From Plenodomus lindquistii (taxonomy: Eukaryota; Ascomycota; Dothideomycetes; Pleosporales; Leptosphaeriaceae), in contig JANUWI010000020.1 of NCBI GenBank assembly GCA_025504975.1, positions 310,001-374,000 of the forward strand: 64,000 nucleotides of DNA, written 5' to 3'. Positions within the stretch are counted from its first letter, which is position 1. Each line of letters opens with the position of its first letter. Below are positions 33,881-44,700 of this stretch, piece by piece. Both the position numbers and the translations under genes were made by a program. The notes beneath the pieces are model-generated. The model searched no databases. It had not been told where the DNA came from and saw only the letters and a list, made by a program, of their open reading frames with translations.

Positions 33881-35039
33881 AGGGGCGCATCCTGGTCGAA
33901 GTCCGGGTTGTTGTCTGGGTCAAGTGAGTTGCATACCGGAACCGCGACTCTGTACTTGTTCGCATTGGCCTCCTATGCAGACCAGTGGTGCTTGCGATGG
34001 TTTGCCCCTATAAGACGGATCCTACCGTGAGCTTGTATCCAGGGCTAGCAGGATCCCCTACGGTAGGGCAGTAGATGATTCCGTGTTTGGCGGTTTTGTG
34101 GGATAGGAGCCGGTCCAGTAGTGTATCGCTCATCCAAGACGATTCTCTGGCTTCGCTCGGGTAGCGGGAATCCAGCGTACGAGCAGCCTATGATGTGGAT
34201 CTTTTGTCACAGCGTTTTGTTGGTATAGGTGAGGGGTGTGTTGGGGAAGGATTGGTGTAATGCTGGCGGTTGGACTGAGGAGATTGGCCAAGGAATGCGA
34301 TGAGTACCTTTGAACGTGATGGTTTGATGGCTGAGTTTGTGAATGGTGGGGGAGGTGGAGTTTGTGAGGTGGGGCAAGGCAGCGGGGAAGTATATTCAAA
34401 TGGCCGGTCCAAGTGCATGCGGGCCCAGGAAAGGACCAGCAAAGGGGGGAGATGTAAGGATGGCGGCCTGCTCCCTGCTCGCACTCAGTTTTGTGCCTTG
34501 GCTTTGGCGCGTCAACGCTGGCGATCTTTGAGGTCCGTTAGTTGCTCACACCAGATGAAGATATGCTGAACGTGCGGCTTGGCGTTGTTCCAGGCAGCAA
34601 GATGATAACGAGGATTAGAGAGTCGTCAACTGCAGAAGGTCAAGGCCGTTTGGTGGTCAAGTGGTTACAGGTCGGGAAAACAAATAGCGGTATAGCGACC
34701 GACAGCAGGAATACCTGGCAACCCATCACCTCTCCACAAGTTCGTTCTGTCGACTGTTGCATGTCTACAATTGTTGTCAGCTGGAATAGAGGGATGCGCC
34801 GACTTGCATCTGCTGCCTGGTCGGTTGACGCCGTACCGGTTGCGACGGTTGGCTTGTGGCCCAATCTGCAGCGCACATTGTCCGAAGCATCGCCCTACCT
34901 ACAGCTCCTGAGCAAGGCCTACAAGGACGCTAAAAGAATGTGCCGAGTCAGACTGGGGTAATCGATTGATCTGCCATGTCGAGTATACGCGACGGCGTCG
35001 CCGCGCGTGTGTGCGTGTGTGCGTGTGTATGTGTAGGTG
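33881..35039. other. Unresolved DNA, no recognisable gene
   Basis: The plus-strand frame 34542-34961 (139 codons, ending LQLLSKAYKDAKRMCRVRLG) and several minus frames are open but carry no domain I know. Bases 34990-35040 include a short GT-rich (GTGTGC)n tract. Confidence 0.35.
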
Positions 35040-35640
35040 TTTGGTGAGGCGGCGGGATGAGACGCGACAAGCTGGGCGCGACGGCGGCGGAGGTGATTGC
35101 GGAGCCCCGCAGAGCAGCAGCAAAGGCGCGGTGGAAGGTAGGCTCTCCAGTACCCCCGCCAAAGGCAAAGGCAAAGCTCCCGCCCTCATTGGCTCTGGCG
35201 GTGATCCTCCCTGTCAGCCGCCCTCAGTTGGTGGGCCCACCTCGTTCGCCATGCTGCAGCAGGACATCAACTCCGATCGCTTCTGCATTGCCTGCTTCCA
35301 GAACTTTGAGACCTGCAGTGGCACCTTCAATTCTACCAGCCATCGTGTGAGCAGTTGTGACGAGTGCCGCTTGCACCGCTGCACCTGCGAGCCACTAAGT
35401 TCTTTTCTCACTTGGAAGTCCTAGCTAATAATACGCAGCTCAAGATCCCCGATAAGGTCCTGAAGTAGTGTCTCCGCATCGTCGAGTACCTCGATAAGTT
35501 CAATCTCGGAGATCGCAAGTACACCTACAAGTACATCATGGAGGGCCACTCAGCCGCGGTCCAGCGCATCCAGCGCATTCTACTCCAGAGCCACCCTAAG
35601 ACTCCCTCCAAGTCTCCGGCGAAGCGCGACCTAACCCCAA
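35040..35640 (+). pseudogene. Unknown small Cys-rich protein relic
   Basis: A plus-strand frame gives a Cys-rich segment FCIACFQNFETCSG, then SSCDECRLHRCTCEP (about 35280-35395), spaced like a small zinc-binding module (CxxC, C, CxxC, CxC). Shortly after, in another phase, comes LANNTQLKIPDKVLK, TAG (35466-35468), CLRIVEYLDKFNLGDRKYTY, KYIMEGHSAAVQRIQRILLQ. A frameshift near 35410 and the TAG break it. A Trp-to-stop change is likely at the TAG. I recognise no family. Confidence 0.35.
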
Positions 35641-36169
35641 CCCATGGCCCACGAGACCCGTACCCAACCTCAACCCTCTTGGCGGCGTCAAAAATTGGGT
35701 TATGGGGTTGGGTAGAGGTTGGGTCTTATGTAAGCTAACCCAACCCCAATCTAGCGCTACCCATTTGCCAGCCTACACGAAACCTTTGCACTTCTAAAAC
35801 TTCCACCATTTGTCATATTGTCCTGTTTCTCGAGTTCCATTCACGTCTCTAGTCTAATCCGCATCTTTTGCATTGGCGCCTCCTCCCTCATCAAATATTG
35901 TTCTCAGCTCCTCTAGAAGCTATCGTGGCAGCGCTGATGGTGCAGGCGGTAGTGAGATTGTCGCAAGAAGTCAGGCAACGTTGATTGGTAGGTGACACTA
36001 AACTTCGAGCATTCTAGGTGTTACGTGTTACTGTTCTAGCGTACCTTTTTAGCTATTCTTACCTTCGTTGTTTTCACTAATATCAGACAGTCGTTACGAC
36101 CCTCTAGCTCAAGCTCACCACCGTGCACAACCTCCAGAGGGTCATCGCCGCAATCCTCGCGCTTGCTAG
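35641..36169. other. No gene; putative promoter region of Ulp1-like gene
   Basis: Contains an inexact inverted pair around 35635-35760: CTAACCCCAACCCA and TGGGTTGGGTTAGC-like strings in opposite senses, giving a possible short hairpin. No ORF with a domain. Confidence 0.35.
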
Positions 36170-37906
36170 ATGCTCTATCCGGCAGTGCCTAGGTATTTCC
36201 GCTGCAGATTCCACGCGGCCAATCACTTTGACCTTCACCTTCACTTCACTCGCCTACTATTGGTGAACCGCCATTTGCCTATTGCATCGACCCCACAACA
36301 CTGTACTGAGCGTTCATCACTGCTCATATCGCAGCTCCCTCCCCGTCGCTCCTACTACGCTTTCCACCACCTCGTTATCCCCACATCACCCTGTGAGCCA
36401 GCGCCCTGGCGTGGGTCTTTCAGCAGAGCCGATGACAGAGCCCCAAACGCGCGCGAATTCAACTCACCACACTATCTCACCAGAGCCACGCCCACGTCGT
36501 GCGCATACGGCTGCCGTTCCGCATCTTTCCAAAAAGGCCCAGCACTCAACGTAAGCAATTCGCACTTTACTACAACAATGGTGGGCGCGAAGCGTCGCCG
36601 TTTATGCTCCGTAACTGGTCCTGTGTACGAGAGTTGCGATTCCATGAGGGACGACGCGATCATCAACGCAGAATGCCCCAGCTGCGCTCATGTGGATAAG
36701 AGCAGTACCGCGTGCCAGTGTACTTCGGCCACCGATAAAGATGCACCTCGTCCACTTGCTGCTGAGATCGGAAATAAGCACACGATTGACAAACATACAA
36801 GCATTCTGAAGCAGCAAGGTCCCACAGGTTCAGGGTGGAGGAAGGATGGTGTCAAAGAGCATGGAGAAGGGGGAGCGATAGAGGAATCAGGATCAGGATC
36901 ACAGGGTGAACAACAAGCAGAGCATAGGGACGCCGAGCGAGAATGCGCAGAGAGCACGAAAGAAGCACATATTGGACGAAGAGGGGAAGAGGAAAAGGAG
37001 GGACAGAAATTTGAGGCGGAGGCGAGCGACAACAGGGATGTCCCTGTTCTTGACGAAGCCGGCTGCTCGTTGTGCTTCAAGGTTCGCGAACCCGACAACC
37101 AATCTAGACTTGATGAGATAGCCAGAGGAAGTGGCATCTATGGAAATGAGTTCGCCGACACCCTCCGCATCTTCCGCCAGTGTGTGAAGAAGCAGGCAGC
37201 GCATACGCACAAAAAAGGATGTGTCTACCTTGACGAGATTTCCCTCGTCCGTAACGGCAGATCCATCTACCTCAGCGATATCCTGTCCATCTCTCCCAGC
37301 CCAAGTGCGAATGAGGAGTCCTCCTGGCTGAGCGATGCGGTACTAGATCAGCTTCTCTCACACGAGGATGCCAGGTATGGAATGATATATTGCCCTGTTG
37401 TGGGAGAACGATTCAGCCCAGAGTATAATTTAGAAGACAAGAGAAGTCTCGTTGGGGCGTTGTACGAGAAGGATCATTGGTACGCATGGGAGGCCAACAT
37501 AGAGATGGATCCGGTCATCATTACAGTATACAATTCCCTCGAAGCGGACGCTACAGACACGTTCTCGCACGGCAATGGCCTTTACCGATTGGGACTTAAG
37601 TTTCGAAACCACGTCTGGACGTACTTGGAGACACTCGGAATCGAACGCACAAAGAAGGTGGCTAGCGTATCCTACAGTCCATGCCTCCAGCAGTACAATT
37701 CAAATGATTGCGGCTACTTCGCAATCTGCGCGATTGTAGCTCGCATGCAAGATCGAGACCCGTCCATACAGCTTCTGGACATGGACCCTAGTACTCGAGG
37801 CGATCAGCTCAGGCGAGCATGCAATCGTCGGCTCGCCGAAATCCTTGAACCAGACAGTAACGAAATCGCCACGCTTGCGAGAAAGCTTGATATGGATATC
37901 CGCTAA
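36170..37906 (+). CDS. Ulp1-like (peptidase C48) protein, open frame
   Basis: A 578-codon frame. The C-terminal 230 residues form a Ulp1-like domain: His in KDHWYAWEANIE (about 435), Asn in ITVYNSLEAD (about 455, where Asp is usual), Gln and Cys in CLQQYNSNDCGYFAICAI (about 508 and 515). Asn in the Asp position may weaken but need not abolish activity. Before it are a hydrophilic Glu/Lys/Ser-rich linker (about 215-300) and Cys-containing text (CPSCAHVDKSSTACQC, about 168-185) that could bind zinc. The first 136 codons read like 5' UTR; ATG 36578 (MVGAKRRRLC) is a good alternative start, and a GTAAGC at 36551 may mark an upstream intron. It is the best-preserved Ulp1 here, and lies 2.3 kb from a broken copy of its own C-terminus at 33.5-33.9 kb. 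Confidence 0.75.
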   Translation: MLYPAVPRYFRCRFHAANHFDLHLHFTRLLLVNRHLPIASTPQHCTERSSLLISQLPPRRSYYAFHHLVIPTSPCEPAPWRGSFSRADDRAPNAREFNSPHYLTRATPTSCAYGCRSASFQKGPALNVSNSHFTTTMVGAKRRRLCSVTGPVYESCDSMRDDAIINAECPSCAHVDKSSTACQCTSATDKDAPRPLAAEIGNKHTIDKHTSILKQQGPTGSGWRKDGVKEHGEGGAIEESGSGSQGEQQAEHRDAERECAESTKEAHIGRRGEEEKEGQKFEAEASDNRDVPVLDEAGCSLCFKVREPDNQSRLDEIARGSGIYGNEFADTLRIFRQCVKKQAAHTHKKGCVYLDEISLVRNGRSIYLSDILSISPSPSANEESSWLSDAVLDQLLSHEDARYGMIYCPVVGERFSPEYNLEDKRSLVGALYEKDHWYAWEANIEMDPVIITVYNSLEADATDTFSHGNGLYRLGLKFRNHVWTYLETLGIERTKKVASVSYSPCLQQYNSNDCGYFAICAIVARMQDRDPSIQLLDMDPSTRGDQLRRACNRRLAEILEPDSNEIATLARKLDMDIR

Positions 37907-39100
37907 AGGGTCTGAGGAAATGAGGAAAAGGTTCGAGGAGGGTGGCCACACCAACATGACCTTTGAGTGATTTTCACCTCCGATTCCTACGACGGACAGC
38001 TGAGAATCAGACACTTGGAGAGCATCGGGTTTGATTGCACCAGTGGATCTGTCAAGGCTCCCACCTGCCGCAGGTGACGGATATCCACAAGTCCTAGGTA
38101 ACAAAATGCTTAACACCTATTCAATTACCCTAATTGTTAAAGATTTGTTTACATGCCATATGATAGCGTGAATAATATAAATTTTAAAAACCTACTAATT
38201 CTTAACGGCTGTAACCTTTATTATATTGCCTTAATTGTTTTAATATATAACATGAGATTAGACGACCTATAAAATTTGCGAAAGTCTTTCTAAAGAAAAG
38301 AGCTAGCTACTCTTGCTACTAGTACGTAGCGCGACACTGCTGCCTTAAATTAGAGCATAGTAAGCCCTATAATCTCTACTTACTAGCCTTATATGGCGTA
38401 CATACGTTAGGTCGCGCTTATGTCTAAATTAACATAAACTGTTACCTTTATAGCAGCAAGTCGTCTAGCCTAGAAAACAGTGCGAACTCTACAACTTGAC
38501 GTACTACGCCCGCAATAACAAGAAATGCCTTCTTAAAGCTTAGCACGTCCTTATGCCTCACAGGAGGCGGACAGTCCCTGTATGTACACAACTACTTACA
38601 GGCTACAGTTCTTCGGACGAAAATAAATATCAATTAATTAATTAGTCAAGCTATTTTTTAACCTTAACTAGGCTTGGAACATATTAACAGTTTGATGTAA
38701 CATGGTGCTGTATAGCGGGTGAATATATCCGTACCAGTCATACCTATTATTCTGAAGAGTGAAAGAGGGACAATAGCCTCTTCGCTGTTAAGTTCACTTC
38801 ACAATCACCCGCGACCAGGAGTGATGGACCGCTTGACTAACAACTATCTGCCAGAAGGATTGAACGCGACACGCAGAACAATTTAGATGATCCAGAAATT
38901 CAGATATCTTATTAATCCACCCTCTAGGACAGCATTGACCAGACCCTAACTACTAAGCCAAACACTCTAGATTATCAGAGCAGCGCTATGTATTCTCAGT
39001 TCCACCACGTCTCCCAAACGCCAAAACAATCCTTGATCCACAGCTTTCTCGACAACTAAGCTGTTCCGAACCTCGCAAGATATCTAGGCTATGCGATAAT
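37907..39100. other. AT-rich RIP-like island, no gene
   Basis: From about 38100 to 38720 the DNA is strongly AT- and TpA-rich with stops in every frame, as in a RIP-degraded repeat. Bases 38720-39100 have normal composition without recognisable frames. I could not identify the original element. Confidence 0.5.
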
Positions 39101-41065
39101 GGTGACAGGCATATTTAGCGACCAGACGTTTGATCAGTATACGTACGAGGTAAGCATCTATATAAACCTTGTTGTAAATCACGCACAGCAACGAAGAGAT
39201 CTTATCTGCCTTTCTCCTATAGCAGGCTGACTAATAGTGCAATTGGAACGACAAGAACGCCTCGAGCATCGTATTGGACCGCTGCAGCAACTATCACATG
39301 ACATATTCTGTGCATGATCAGTTCAATAGTATCATAGATGAATCTATTAGTGCCATTTAGGGAAACAGAGTGCTCTACATACCCAGCATGCAGTAGATGA
39401 CTATACCGACCCAGAGGTGGAGCTGGCGGCCATGAAGCGAGCTGTGTACGATCGCGGTATTGAGGTCCATCCTAAATACAACAAGGCTCTGCAGGCCGAG
39501 GAGGCTTGGAAATGTAAGTCGCAGTGGCGCACAATGGAGTAGTCACCTCTGACCCGGACAGTGATCGAAAGCGCCGGCAGAGCGCTGGGCTGCGGAGACA
39601 GCGTGGTGCAAGAAGTCTCGGGTTATGGCGATGACAACTCCGATGCCTCCAACGAGCAGAGCGGCGGGGCGATGGAAGGAGTGGAGATGGCGATCCCAAA
39701 GCCGGACAAGACAATACTGGGCCGGTACGAGGCTGCTAGCTCGCCGATGAGCAAGCTGGCACAGTTTCCAAAGTCCAGGGCCGTCGAGAGACAGCTGGAC
39801 GCGATCAATGCCAAGATGCGAGAGAAGAACGAGAAGGGAGAACATGAAGATGTGCAGAGATGGTGCATCGAATACAAGGCTATCGCATCTCGGTATCAAG
39901 CCGTCCAGCCATTGTTCGACCGCATCCAGAAGGACGGAAACGACAAGCTGGCCGAGACCGAAGCGAAAGAAATAGCAAACGCGTTACACGCTTTCCTGCA
40001 AGACCACCACTATCCTGACACTTGGGGAATCCAGGATAAGAATCTGCTGGCTAGAGCGGTAGAAGAGACGTCGAACGGCCGCTGGCAAACGAAGAGGCGG
40101 TCGGAGAAGAGCCAAGGAAAACTGACGAGGCCAGACGGGGAAGCGGCAATAGGAAAAGACTCGGGGTCTTTGCTACTTCCAAAAGAGTGGGCGCCCGGTT
40201 TGACCCGCAAGAACGAAAAGATATTCGGTAAGCAGCCTTACCAAACAACGAGCCGCGTCACGGATGAGAAGACCATGTCGCAATGCTTTTTCCTGGTCGA
40301 GAAGGTGGACGCAGAGAAAGGCAAGGGCTCGATGGTGTTCGAAGATGCGGCGCTTGTTGGTACGCAGGCAGTCAAGGCCTACCTCGGGCTCCCCGAGCAC
40401 GAACAGGTCGACATCCGCACCGACAGATACTGTACGCGTGAGGGCTGGCCTGTCGGTACGGCTGAGGCTCGTAGAGGGGTCGAAAGGGGTAATATATCAA
40501 TTCGCAGGGGGGTACTTAGGAGGTTTGTTGCCTCCTCTATAGGAGGAGGCAGGAGCTCTATATATACACGAAAAATGGGCGTGCCCCACGTGCAACGGCA
40601 CAATCCCAGCACGACCCTACCGACAAGACAAGCTTCGTCGAGATCGACGACATCGCGGTCAAGCCCGGATACTCTTCCAGGGTGTATCCAGCTATTGCCT
40701 TCAAGGTGAAGCTCGTGGATGGCACGTTCAAGTATCCGAATCGCTCTACCTTCAGAAAGATCTGGGGCCCGATCAAGGCTGATAGGATGATCGAAGACTT
40801 CTACCTCGACAACAACCTCGACATACTGTGGGCAAAGAGAGCCAAGCGACTAGGCTCGAGCGACGTCGGCGAGGTGACAGCGACTGGCTACGACACCGAC
40901 CTGATCCGTAATATTGAACAGATTCGACAGCATCGTGTTCTTCCGAAGAGCCCAGAGAGAATGCGACGGAACTCTGTAAGCTCAAGCACCAGCGATCTAT
41001 CTGATGCGGCTCTGGACCGACTCGCAGCCATGGATCAGCGAATGGAAAGGCTTGAGGAGTTATGA
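39101..41065 (+). CDS. Multi-exon fungal protein of unknown function
   Basis: A first exon may start at 39101 (MVTGIFSDQTFDQYTYE), with intron 39150-39237 (GTAAGC, ..CTAATAG), then CNWNDKNASSIVLDRCSN. A clear intron at 39514-39561 (GTAAGT..ACAG, 48 bp) joins KALQAEEAWK to IESAGRALGCGD in phase. The main exon from 39562 encodes a charged, helical protein: SKLAQFPKSRAVERQLDAIN, later SGSLLLPKEWAPGLTRKNEK, VFEDAALVGTQAVKAYLGLP. After about 40480 the frame becomes low quality, and coding resumes in another phase at about 40610 (DKTSFVEIDDIAVKPGYSSR) to 41065, ending in a short coiled coil. The break near 40490-40600 is an intron or damage and holds a GC-rich hairpin. This type of protein recurs in Dothideomycetes as far as I recall, but has no named domain. 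The exon between 39301 and 39400 is unclear. Confidence 0.5.
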
Positions 41066-42684
41066 GAACTCTGGGGAATAAGATAGATGAATTGTAGCTT
41101 GTAGCGACAGACTGACCATGACAGATAGCGTCGTCTTTGGCTTCCTGTTACATCAATCAACTGTTCAGATCAGATCAGACTGATAGTTAGTTAGCAAGCA
41201 AGAGAAGTTGCGCCTCACGAGGCTTTATATTACTGAAATTACAGACTCACATGTGATAGTCAAGAGGTGTTGTAAGTTACGTGCTGAGGGTGAGACTTCA
41301 AGACGTTCGATCCTTCTCAACTCACCCCTCCAGCCCTTCCCTGCCCCTTCTCTGCCTCTAATTACTGTACACAGTAATATCCCCTCAACGTCGGTGCAAG
41401 GGTCACGGGACGCAACCTGCAAGGAGACACTTTTGCACTTCGCAACTGCGGAGCCGCGATGCAGTGCAGCAGCCAGGGAAGCCGTGTCACCGAGGGTCGC
41501 ATGCGATATCTGAGCGGAGAAATTGTAATTAACTTATATGGGTTCAGTACTGATTTGCTTAACAGCAATTGCTGGTCTGGACCGACCACTTCCAAAAGGC
41601 AATGGCCTCGAGATCTGTCTTTGCCTTAGAACGAGCCTGGAACCGGAGGGGCTGACCTGCTAAACAGACATACTCATCTTTGAGCAGCGTAGGGCTTACT
41701 GATAGTAGCAATCCCTCGTTCCGTGCGCAAAACTTCGCAGAGTACAACCTTCTTCGGCCCAGCGTTTGTAATTCTTGCGACCTGCATCGCGTCGCGCCAG
41801 GTTAAGTTCCTTGTAGCCGAGACGGACTTCCGACAGACCGGTGCGTTGAAGCTCTTTCCTATGAACTTCTGGCTTCCGGGATAGGGTATGGGTACGACTC
41901 CGTTCATCATATGCTGCTAGCTGTCTCTTGCAAAGAGCGCGTCAATCGCTACGGGACTGTTTGGTTGGTGTATTGTGATGGGCGAATGCCCTCTGCTCTG
42001 CAAGCAGCTCTTGGGAGGCGTATGGCAGCTGTGTCGCCTCTTGGGCCCAGAAGATATTGAGAGGAACATGTACTGCTGTGGCGGCAAATAGTCTTGAGCT
42101 TGCATTGGTGTGGTGGCTGCGCAGCGTTTCACGGAGCCAGACAGGTAACCAGCGATCGTTGTGATATGGCCGAGGATTATGTTCAAGGCATGTTCCTCCA
42201 CATACAGTGTACTGCCGATTTCCAAGCAGACGTGCGGAGCCGTACGTGCCATTGGCGAGGATGCGAGTCTCGTAGCCAATGTCATCAGCGCCGCTGCGAT
42301 CTGGCAGCGGCATGCCCTCAGCCTGGCTTCTCGTGTCGTAGCTTACTCGGCGCCGGGCTGTCGCAACGAACATGATGGAGATAGCTGACGGGCGACGATA
42401 GCAGCAATAGGAGCAATGTCCACAGCAGATCCACCACTGACCCTGCTCCTGCCCCGTCGGTAATGCGATTATATGTTTGGGTGGCCGGAGCGCCGACTGA
42501 GTGCTCGTCGTGAACATCCGTCTAGTACAGGAGAGGAAAAGCTGTGAGGATGACGCCGATCAGTGTAGATGGGTAGCGTATTGCCAGACAAGTCACAGTG
42601 AGCGAGGGCTTCGGATCGAGTGGTGAGATGGGAAAGAGGCAGTAGATGAAGAAGGAGCCTGCAGCGTAGATCTAGTCACCATAA
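41066..42684. other. Unresolved DNA; possible membrane-protein relic
   Basis: Minus-strand frames at 41917-42285 and 41942-42517 overlap. In mixed phases they show hydrophobic stretches (DLLWTLLLLLLSSPVSYL about 42360-42420; LNIILGHITTIAGYLSGS about 42130-42185), suggesting a decayed membrane or secreted protein. No family can be named. Elsewhere only short frames occur. Confidence 0.3.
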
Positions 42685-43014
42685 TTAGCTAGTCGTCATC
42701 CGACGTGCGTTGGCCGCTCGCATCTGTACGTGCCGCAGCCCATCCGCCCGCCCAGTGGAGTTCGTTCTTGTCGACGAGAGCGAGCGTAGTGTCGACAACC
42801 GAAGAGCCCGTGAAGCTCTGGATGGTGGCCGACGAAAGCGGCCCAGAGATGCGTCATCGGAGTAGGCGACAGTAATATCGGCCGTCGTCTTGACGAAGCT
42901 GCGACTGAGATTGCACGTGGGCGGTATCCCGTCGCTACAGCCCATGGTAGTGAGATTTTTCGAACCGACGATGCTGTGAGGAGTGAAGGCGGCGAGGAAA
43001 GATAGTAGCAGCAT
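42685..43014 (-). pseudogene. Small secreted protein relic
   Basis: The frame starts MLLLSFLAAFTPHSIVGS, a good signal-peptide shape, followed by CSDGIPPTCNLSRSFVKTTA. After a frame change near 42840 the other phase continues SGPLSSATIQSFTGSSVVDT, TLALVDKNELHWAGGWAAAR to a stop near 42693. The combined product would be a secreted protein of about 110 residues with two early Cys. The frame change may be a deletion or an unrecognised intron. I recognise no family; it has the general look of a small secreted fungal protein. Confidence 0.4.
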
Positions 43015-44159
43015 ATTCGGACAGATTCACTGTAGCACAATGATGAGAGTGGGCAGAGGGGCAACGCAAGCCCAGCAGTTGTGGTGAGCAACCTAGGTAT
43101 CGAACGGAGTATGCACGAAGATCTAGCGTTGTGAACCCGAGCAGCCAGATGTCACTTGTGCGCGGACGTTCACCCCAGAGGATCATGTGGCCCGTTAGAT
43201 TAGCTTAAATGGTAGACAATCTACAAGACAGCGCTTGCTATCTCATACTCGCTCTAGACATCGCTGCGACATCGACTGTTTACAGCAGAAGATGTTGCCA
43301 AACCTGTCTATGCAACGAGCCCGATGCATCTGATGGGCACATTCATCGTCCTGTTCTCCAAGGAGACGAGTACGTTGATCGCTACTTGAAGTCTCTGTAC
43401 GGCTCAGACGCCAGCCAGGCATGCGTTCGATCAGGTTCAAACGCACTTCCCTCTGGCATGAACCTCACACTCTCAACAGATAGTACTGCTAGCTAATACT
43501 AGCCACAGCGATAAACCACTTGGCCCGTTTCAGTGGCAGTTCCACCACAAGATCGGCAAGCCACGTGATTATTGTCACAGCGAGATCCCAGAACGTTTAT
43601 TGGTCATTATCTGGAGCTGCTAGAGGTATCTGCAGAAGATACGCAGCTCCAAACGGAATATCCATAAAGCAAAGCGATCAGCCAAGTTCCTATCAAGTCA
43701 ATGTCTTGCATCTTAGGCGCGGTATCATTGATATAACATTACGCATGTCAAGTTCACTTACGATGGACCAAAAAACAGCTGCCAGTGCATTACTTGACGT
43801 GCAACCCTTTGACTCCGACCAGCAGATCGTCTATACTCCTCGTAACACTCGATTGCTACCTGATCCCTACCAAGCGCCATTCTACCACCCTCCTGATCCT
43901 CTTTTGGATCGCCACCCCTAAGTCACTAACCCTGAATCTCGACTGCCTGGCCGTTCACGCTCCCATGACTGCTATCAATAACCCCACAAGCTTCAGCACC
44001 CTCGTCATCCGTACCCAAGCCAGCCCTTTGCTTGTGTATTCTATATCCCAATGACTCCAAACAGGAAAGGTACATCTTCGCCAAAATTCGATTTGCGAAT
44101 ACGGGTACATCATGGAGTTCCATCAATCTGCACTGCGATACCAGCTCGAGTAGCCGCTC
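43015..44159. other. No recognisable gene
   Basis: Plus-strand frames 43209-43496 and 43520-43921 (95 and 133 codons) have no domain I can name. The region is probably decayed. Confidence 0.35.
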
Positions 44160-44700
44160 TGCTAGACTGTGTTTTTTAGCACGCGTTGAATGTCGGCTGT
44201 ATAGACCTTCTCGGCGGAGAGCTTAACGGTGACTGTGGTGGCGTGGTTCTGAAGGATAAGGGAGATGAACTTGAGGGCAAAGTTCACAATGTCTGTGGAT
44301 CTTCGTAAGCTCATGCTGATCTGGGATCCGAAATGCGGGAGAGGTACGACTCTAGGAGACAAGACTTACTTTCGCTGTCCCAGAACGGCGGGCGGCAGGA
44401 ACGTATTTGATAAGATATTCCGGGCTGATGAGCTAAAACACGCGCTTGCTGATTGCGTAGAAGCTGTTTCCTCCCGAGCCGACGGTGAGAATGAGTTTGC
44501 GATTCCAGGGAAGAGTGTGGTGATGCTGGTGAAGGGAATGTAGTCGAGGCAGTCGAAGACTTCGTTGGAGAGGATGATGATGATGTGTCTTACGCAGAGA
44601 TCTCTGATTGTTTGGAGTTCGTCTTTGGAGAAGATCTTGCGAATGGGGTTGTGCAGCGAGTTGAGGACAATTATTGAACAGGTCTTCCTTTGTCAAGTCC
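44160..44700 (-). pseudogene. Aminotransferase class I/II (kynurenine-transaminase-like) fragment
   Basis: Reading minus: IVLNSLHNPIRKIFSKDELQ, TIRDLCVRHIIIILSNEVFD, CLDYIPFTSITTLFPGI, then after a frameshift LTVGSGGNSFYAISKRVF. This is the PLP-binding heart of fold-type-I aminotransferases: 'NxPHNPxGK', 'SDEVYD', and the Schiff-base region 'TVGSAGKxFxATGWRxGW'. The catalytic Lys position is Asn, the Asp of SDEVY is Asn, and GW is lost, so the copy is inactive. Further phases to about 44160 are uncertain. Text is closest to fungal kynurenine--oxoglutarate transaminase (Bna3-type) as I recall it. It lies head to head with the eL24 relic, so both may have come in one duplicated segment. Confidence 0.7.

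Noticed and set aside
33800..33940. Plus-strand segment GRILVEVRVVVWVK before GTGAGT as a module exon
   Set aside because: Resembles the final strand of the shared module, but only about 40 residues are readable and it overlaps a minus-strand Ulp1 fragment; too weak to call.
5406..37906. Starship, KDZ or MULE-type transposon carrying the Ulp1 genes
   Set aside because: No DUF3435 tyrosine recombinase, KDZ or MULE transposase motif, or terminal inverted repeat was seen in the window; mobility stays an open inference.
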